Assembly: GCF_000330505.1 (NCBI RefSeq) | Contig: NW_004191665.1 | Coordinates: forward strand, 48,233-61,517 | From: Entamoeba invadens IP1 | Taxonomy: Eukaryota > Evosea > Mastigamoebida > Endamoebidae | DNA: 13,285 nucleotides | Direction: 5' to 3' | Shown: positions 8,627 through 13,285 of the stretch, piece after piece | How the letters are laid out: the number at the start of each line of letters is the position of its first letter | Position numbering within the stretch: position 1 is the stretch's first letter | The notes under the pieces: model-generated | What the model was told of the DNA's origin: nothing | The model's database searches: none | The model's input: the letters and a program-made list of their open reading frames with translations, nothing else | Made by a program: the position numbers and the translations under genes

Positions 8627-8788
8627 AAAAATTATAAAGCCAAAACGAAGAATAGGTTGGTCTTGAAATGTGAATACGACGAAATAAACCGTGTCAATTG
8701 GATTATCCAAAATGATAAAATGTCATATTTTGATAGAGCAGACGTGTCATATTATCATGTGAGTCAATTTGAAGACGACAACAAGTAA
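8627..8788 (+). pseudogene. Short coding-like remnant of unknown family
   Basis: Between an in-frame TGA at 8624-8626 and the TAA at 8786-8788 lie 53 sense codons with balanced, protein-like composition (for example LKCEYDEINRVNWIIQND, then SYFDRADVSYYHVSQFEDD). The surrounding DNA translates to low-complexity K/N/I/F runs. The only in-frame ATG is late (8720), so it is not an intact gene. It may be an exon-sized relic of a transposase or host gene. I do not recognise the family, and the opposite strand is also partly open here. Confidence 0.3.
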
Positions 8789-9946
8789 ATTGGAAAAAAG
8801 TCAATGCTTTGGATTTGTTTAACATTAGTTTTAATTAATGACAATTTTATTAATAGTTTTTAATTAGCGATATTGAGTATGGTAAATAATGGTTTAATAT
8901 TTTCTGTCTAGTTCTTTTCTTTGTTATATTTTTAGAATATCGTTAAATAGAAAAGAGACTTTATATTTCGAATGATGAATCGATATTTTTTATTAAAAAA
9001 TATTTTTTTTATATTTTTTCGAATTTAAAAATTGTAATAAAACAGGGTCTATCACGTGACAAAAGTGTTTTTTCTTTGTTATTAGCCACGTCACCAAAGT
9101 GAACTTGAATTTATGTTCACTTAGTTCTTTTAGATCTAGCGGCGAGCTTAAAGCCGACTTTTGTAATCGAAAAAACTTAGAAACAGATAGTTATTTGAAT
9201 CAATACTTGGCCAAATAATGGGAAAACAAGCCAATTCAATTCTTAAATATCGGTTTATATTTTATTACTGCTGTGATTGCCATAATTAACACAAAAATTG
9301 TGACAAATGCAGCACTGTTTTACACATCAACCTGATAGTTACAAATAACATTTTAATAACACAAATAACAATGAAATAACAATCTATTAAATAATTATAT
9401 TTTTATTAATAATATGTTATAAAATAAACCTATTTAACTTATAATAAAACCAAAAAGCCATTAAAGACCTGCGACATACCTGCACTGGCTTACGTGGCAA
9501 TACCTTTTTACAAAAAACATGGACAAAATGAGATAAAAAGATTAAATAAAAAGAAAAGTTGATGGAAAAAAACTTGGAAAAATTGAAATTTCATTTTAAA
9601 ATTTATGAAGAAAAGAACATATTAGAAAACAAAAATCATTTAATAGTTCGCTCAAATAATATACAGATTTGAATTTATACAATTTATAAAAGTAATTACA
9701 TCATAAAATGGTCTTTTGTTAGTTTCATTTTATATAAAGTTATAATAAAAAATAATGTGTAAATTTGAACATTTTTCTATTTATATAAATCAAATAAAAC
9801 ACAAATTTAATAAAAGACTTGCATGCATCTATTCGGGAAAACTTGTTATTATTCATATTAAAATCTTTTATGGGAATGTTCGTTCTATTTAATATACAAA
9901 ATATATCAAAATTTAATACATTTTATTATAATAATGGTGTTGGGAT

Positions 9947-10357
9947 AAAATATTCTTGAAAATAATATTCTACAAATAAAGGTACAATTTTTTTCAACAA
10001 TAGTTCAATTGTTACTTAAAATAAAAATAAACAATAATTTTGATTTACATTTCTATTAATAAGTTAATTCGATGTTTATTTTAACAAAAAGTAAAAATAA
10101 ACGATAACACAAAACATCAAATTTAAAAATTCACACATTTTACATAATTTTAGTAATTTCAAACATTTTTATAATTTATAACATTATTTCGTTTTTATTT
10201 AAAATATAAATATTATAAAATGAAACAATATGTTAAAAATATAATTGTGTTTCAATATAACTAAATTTAAAATATAAATAAATAAAAATCATGTTGGTCT
10301 TTAATCTATATTTGTCTATTAATTTATTTAAAATACCAGTATATAAAAATTGAGTAT
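9947..10357 (+). repeat. Left terminal inverted repeat of the MULE (411 bp)
   Basis: It starts AAAATATTCTTG and ends TTGAGTAT. I compared it base by base with the reverse complement of 12596-13007. There is one substitution (TACCAGT here, TACGAGT on the right) and one single-base indel in a T run (7 versus 8). Similarity stops abruptly at both edges. Confidence 0.96.
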
Positions 10358-10614
10358 TATTTTGTTGCTAAAAATAACTTTTATTATGTTTCGAAATCAA
10401 CGATTTAATATTGAAAAATTATATTATATTTACAGAACTAAAATTAATATATATAAACAAATTGATGATAAGTTTCAAACAAAAATATCGTGTTAATAAT
10501 AAGTCATGTATATAATTATATAATATTGTTTCTAAAATTATGTTTTTAACTTGACATACAAAGTATATTTATTTTCATTATATTATTTAAGCAAACATTT
10601 TTAATATAGTAATC

Positions 10615-12299
10615 ATGGACTTTCATCCAGAATTGACACAAATGAAAAGTCAAAAGAAGTGTAAAGATGGTACATATAAGTTTATACCGTTAGTTGATGG
10701 TTATCCATTTCACCCACAAAATGGCAACAGAAATATATTTAAATGCTGCAGTTGCGAAGTGAAAATTAAAATCACACGGACGGAAGGTTCAAATGACAAC
10801 TTTAAATACATTGAATATGATTTTGTTGACAAAACCAAAACACGACACACTCACGACAAAAAAACAGTGAACATCAAATCCACAAAGTTAAAAGAGATGG
10901 TTGAATCAAATTTGTTGATTTCTGCTTCTAAATTGATAGAACAACACGAAGAATTGTTTATCAAAGATTCAAGAAGAATGACAACAATACGAAGAACAAT
11001 CAATAAATTAAAAAGTTGTATGATTGAAGAAAAGTTAAACGGATTGTTGTATGGTGATAAGTATCATGTAGTCGACGAAGACAAATATTTTATTTTTATA
11101 TCAATTGAAAAAGTGGTTGAAATGAAGGATTGACAAATTGCATATGTGTTAATGGATGGAACGTTTAGTTCGTGCCCAAATGATTACGAACAATTATATA
11201 CTATTCACGTATTGTTATCAAACGGACAGTGTTATACATTAGTTCATTGTTTAATGTCTAAAAGAAGAGAAAGTGATTACCGCGAAATGTTTAGTGTAAT
11301 CAATTCCTACTTTATCTCTCTTTGGAATCATCAATTACTTTAAAAAATACCAGTGTCATGATAGACTTTGAAACAGCAGTAATCAATATCTTGTCAGATT
11401 TGGGTTGTTGTGTGCATGGGTGTTATTTTCATTACACCCAGTGCTTGTGGAGAGCACTACAAAGAATCGGTCTTTCGAGTTATTATTATCCTGGTACTAC
11501 TATTTGGAAAATAATGTCAAAATTGAAAGTTTTGGCATTTTATAAAGCAAGCGAAATAATTGATAAGTACGATGACATTAAAAAACAAACTGAAAGTCGT
11601 GAAATTGATAAAGAACTAAAGATCAAAATAGATGACTTTTTGAATTATTTTGAAGATGTTTGGTTGAATAAATATCCAATTGATCTTTGGTGCCAATTTG
11701 ATCAACAAGTTAGGACTGATAATTTATCCGAAAGTTATCATTCGGCTCTTGTAAAAAGAATAAGTACCAAAAAACCAACAGTTGAGACATTGTTGTTGAA
11801 CTTGATGAATTTGGAAGCACTTTAATTGAAAAAAATAAAACAAATGGATAGTGGTAAAAATCATTACAGTAATAGACCAACAAGATTGTTTTATATCACA
11901 TTAAACTACTACAGTCAAAGCTCCAGAAAAGAATCATTCGAAAACAATTTAGTTGAAGTTATCAATGGATATAATTGGACAAAAATATACGAGCTTGGTT
12001 CAGAACCAACATGTGTTGATATTTTGAATACTACAAATTTGACAACGAAGAAAGTGAATGAAAACTATATCGGAGAAATAAAAGACAAAGTGAAAGAAAA
12101 AGAAAGTACAAACGAAAATGAACAAATCTTTTTAGAAAAAGAAAGAAAAGGAATTCAAAAAATAAAAGTTGTTTCGTCTCTTACAGTTGATAAAAAGAAA
12201 AGTGCAGGTGTAAAAAGAACCTCAAGCTATGTTCCATTATCAAAAAGAAAATTTGTTGGTGATGGTAAAAGGAAAAGAAAAACACATAAAGATAATTAA
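10615..12299 (+). pseudogene. MULE transposase, broken by two stops and one frameshift
   Basis: From the ATG at 10615 the frame encodes an N-terminal FLYWCH/WRKY-like zinc-binding region (GYPF near residue 30, FKCCSCEVK, then HTHD). It is cut by an in-frame TGA at 11131. The same frame continues with LMDGTFSSC, whose D (11155-11157) is the likely first catalytic aspartate. A net single-base deletion near 11322-11340 shifts the frame. It resumes with MIDFETA (second D, 11364-11366), then GCYFHYTQCLWRALQRIGL, and RTDNLSESYH with the likely catalytic Glu at 11730-11732. A TAA at 11823 is in frame, followed by about 157 more codons ending in a basic, NLS-like tail (SKRKF, KRKRK) and the TAA at 12297. 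Together this is about 560 residues, normal for the family. Except at these three lesions it looks intact, so decay appears recent. It is a DDE-type transposase that would act on the flanking TIRs. Confidence 0.92.
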
Positions 12300-12485
12300 A
12301 TTAAAATGATTTGTTGATTTTTAACATATCTACAATTTTAACTGCAATATATTCGCTTAATTCAATATAAAACTCTTATAAAAATTATTTATATTTCAAT
12401 AAAACGTATATAGTTTTAAATAATTTACATTAAATAGAAAAAGTTTAATTTTCAAAATTCACATGGTTTTAATATAAGAACATTC

Positions 12486-12508
12486 TAATAAATAATTATT
12501 ATTTATTA
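12486..12508. repeat. Perfect AT palindrome inside the MULE trailer
   Basis: TAATAAATAA and its exact reverse complement TTATTTATTA flank a 3-nt centre (TTA). It lies about 190 nt after the transposase stop. It could form a weak hairpin or cruciform, but such palindromes also arise by chance in DNA this AT-rich. Confidence 0.4.
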
Positions 12509-12595
12509 AATGATTAAATGAATAATATATGTTTTATTTTACATGATTGTAATCATTGTTAAAAAATATTAAATAAACAATATTATGTGTAATTC

Positions 12596-13007
12596 ATACT
12601 CAATTTTTATATACTCGTATTTTAAATAAATTAATAGACAAATATAGATTAAAGACCAACATGATTTTTATTTATTTATATTTTAAATTTAGTTATATTG
12701 AAACACAATTATATTTTTAACATATTGTTTCATTTTATAATATTTATATTTTAAATAAAAACGAAATAATGTTATAAATTATAAAAATGTTTGAAATTAC
12801 TAAAATTATGTAAAATGTGTGAATTTTTAAATTTGATGTTTTGTGTTATCGTTTATTTTTACTTTTTGTTAAAATAAACATCGAATTAACTTATTAATAG
12901 AAATGTAAATCAAAATTATTGTTTATTTTTATTTTAAGTAACAATTGAACTATTGTTGAAAAAAAATTGTACCTTTATTTGTAGAATATTATTTTCAAGA
13001 ATATTTT
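12596..13007 (-). repeat. Right terminal inverted repeat of the MULE (412 bp)
   Basis: Reverse complement of the left repeat with one substitution and one extra base in an A run (plus strand, 12959-12966). Its outer edge is CAAGAATATTTT. It is followed at once by GC-rich sequence that has no counterpart beside the left repeat. Confidence 0.96.
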
Positions 13008-13285
13008 GCCACTCAACCACGGGGATTCACCATTTCCGTGTGGATACGCCCTATCACGTTAACACTCTTAATAATATAATATTATTTTATTAATCTTTTA
13101 TTATTTTATTATTATAAAACTATATATTTATAATTTTAATTATTTAAATTAATATTTTATTTAATTTAATCTAAGTAAATTTAATTTTTTGGTAAGTAAT
13201 AATAGTTAATTAATTATACTATTATATATCATTCTATACTTATAAATCTAAAGAGTACAGACAAACTGTTTTAAATAAAAAAATG
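13008..13285. other. MULE right flank: GC-rich patch, then AT-rich spacer
   Basis: 13008-13068 is strikingly GC-rich for this window. It can fold a small hairpin (CACGG at 13018-13022 with CCGTG at 13036-13040). On the minus strand TGGTTGAGTGG (13019-13009) resembles a tRNA A-box. No full tRNA can be drawn. The rest to the edge is AT-rich and non-coding. The last bases are AAAAAAATG, so a plus-strand gene could start at 13283, but nothing beyond is visible. Confidence 0.5.

Larger units (their letters stand above)
7234..9946. other. AT-rich non-coding region with transposon debris
   Basis: About 2.7 kb lying between the start of the long LRR gene and the MULE. 7234-8040 is simple AT-rich spacer with many T and A runs, and I see nothing in it beyond low complexity. 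8049-8230 is a less AT-rich block that looks like a transposon end. 8627-8788 holds a coding-like fragment. 9052-9156 holds small hairpins. 9341-9380 has a short imperfect tandem duplication (ACAAATAACA at 9341 and 9361). The rest, to 9946, is featureless. Confidence 0.7.
9947..13007 (+). mobile_element. Mutator-like element (MULE), non-autonomous as it stands
   Basis: A 3061-bp element defined by 411/412-bp terminal inverted repeats around a broken MULE transposase that reads on the plus strand. Long TIRs and this transposase type are the marks of MULEs, which are documented in Entamoeba. The noncoding parts 10358-10614 and 12300-12595 are AT-rich leader and trailer. The leader is about 257 bp between the TIR and the start codon. 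The expected 8-11 bp target-site duplication is not seen beside either end. Confidence 0.92.

Noticed and set aside
8513..8710. A 65-codon minus-strand reading frame starting MDNPIDTVYF.
   Set aside because: Its second half is low-complexity K/F/L from A/T runs and it has no domain. It overlaps the better-looking plus-strand fragment and is probably chance.
11131..11345. Introns as an explanation for the breaks in the transposase.
   Set aside because: No GTTTGT-type donor with a TAG acceptor spans the breaks. The protein motifs continue almost without lost residues, so point mutations and a one-base deletion fit better.
13009..13068. A complete tRNA gene on the minus strand.
   Set aside because: Only an A-box-like motif is present. 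I could not draw an acceptor stem, an anticodon arm or a matching B-box.
13283..13285. Start codon of a plus-strand gene at the window edge.
   Set aside because: Only the ATG is visible, with no coding sequence to judge it; ATG after an A run is common in this DNA.

Overview
The window looks like nuclear DNA of an Entamoeba species. The reptile parasite E. invadens or a close relative fits best, because that genome is known to be rich in BspA-like leucine-rich-repeat (LRR) genes and in DNA transposons. Three things point to Entamoeba. The first gene has an N-terminal block typical of the Entamoeba BspA-like family. The spacers are extremely AT-rich and the two long reading frames have no visible introns. 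A TAATT polyadenylation-type motif lies within about 10 nt of a stop codon. The species assignment is inference; the genus assignment is fairly firm.

Layout: 1-1622 (minus strand) is the 5' part of a BspA-like LRR gene that runs off the left edge, with at least 540 codons and no stop. 1623-2664 is spacer holding its promoter, the 3' end of the next gene and a possible small inverted-repeat (MITE-like) element. 2665-7233 (minus) is a complete 1522-residue surface protein: signal peptide, about 45 LRRs, a cysteine-rich stalk of sixteen 15-residue repeats, and a C-terminal hydrophobic tail that looks like a GPI-anchor signal. 7234-9946 is about 2.7 kb of AT-rich DNA without a convincing gene. 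It carries what looks like one end of a pogo/Tc1-mariner type transposon at 8049 and a short coding-like remnant at 8627-8788. 9947-13007 is a Mutator-like element (MULE) with 411/412-bp terminal inverted repeats that differ by one substitution and one single-base indel. Its transposase (10615-12299, plus) is broken by two in-frame stops and one frameshift. 13008-13285 is flanking DNA starting with an unusually GC-rich patch of about 60 bp.

The two LRR genes lie head-to-tail on the same strand and belong to the same broad family, but they have different architectures. One appears to have no signal peptide and is the standard Entamoeba type. The other is a secreted, apparently anchored and much longer protein. 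The transposon debris downstream of them fits an accessory, fast-changing region. The strongest observations are the 66-residue higher-order repeat and Cys-repeat stalk of the long protein, and the contrast between near-identical MULE ends and a dead MULE transposase with no visible target-site duplication.
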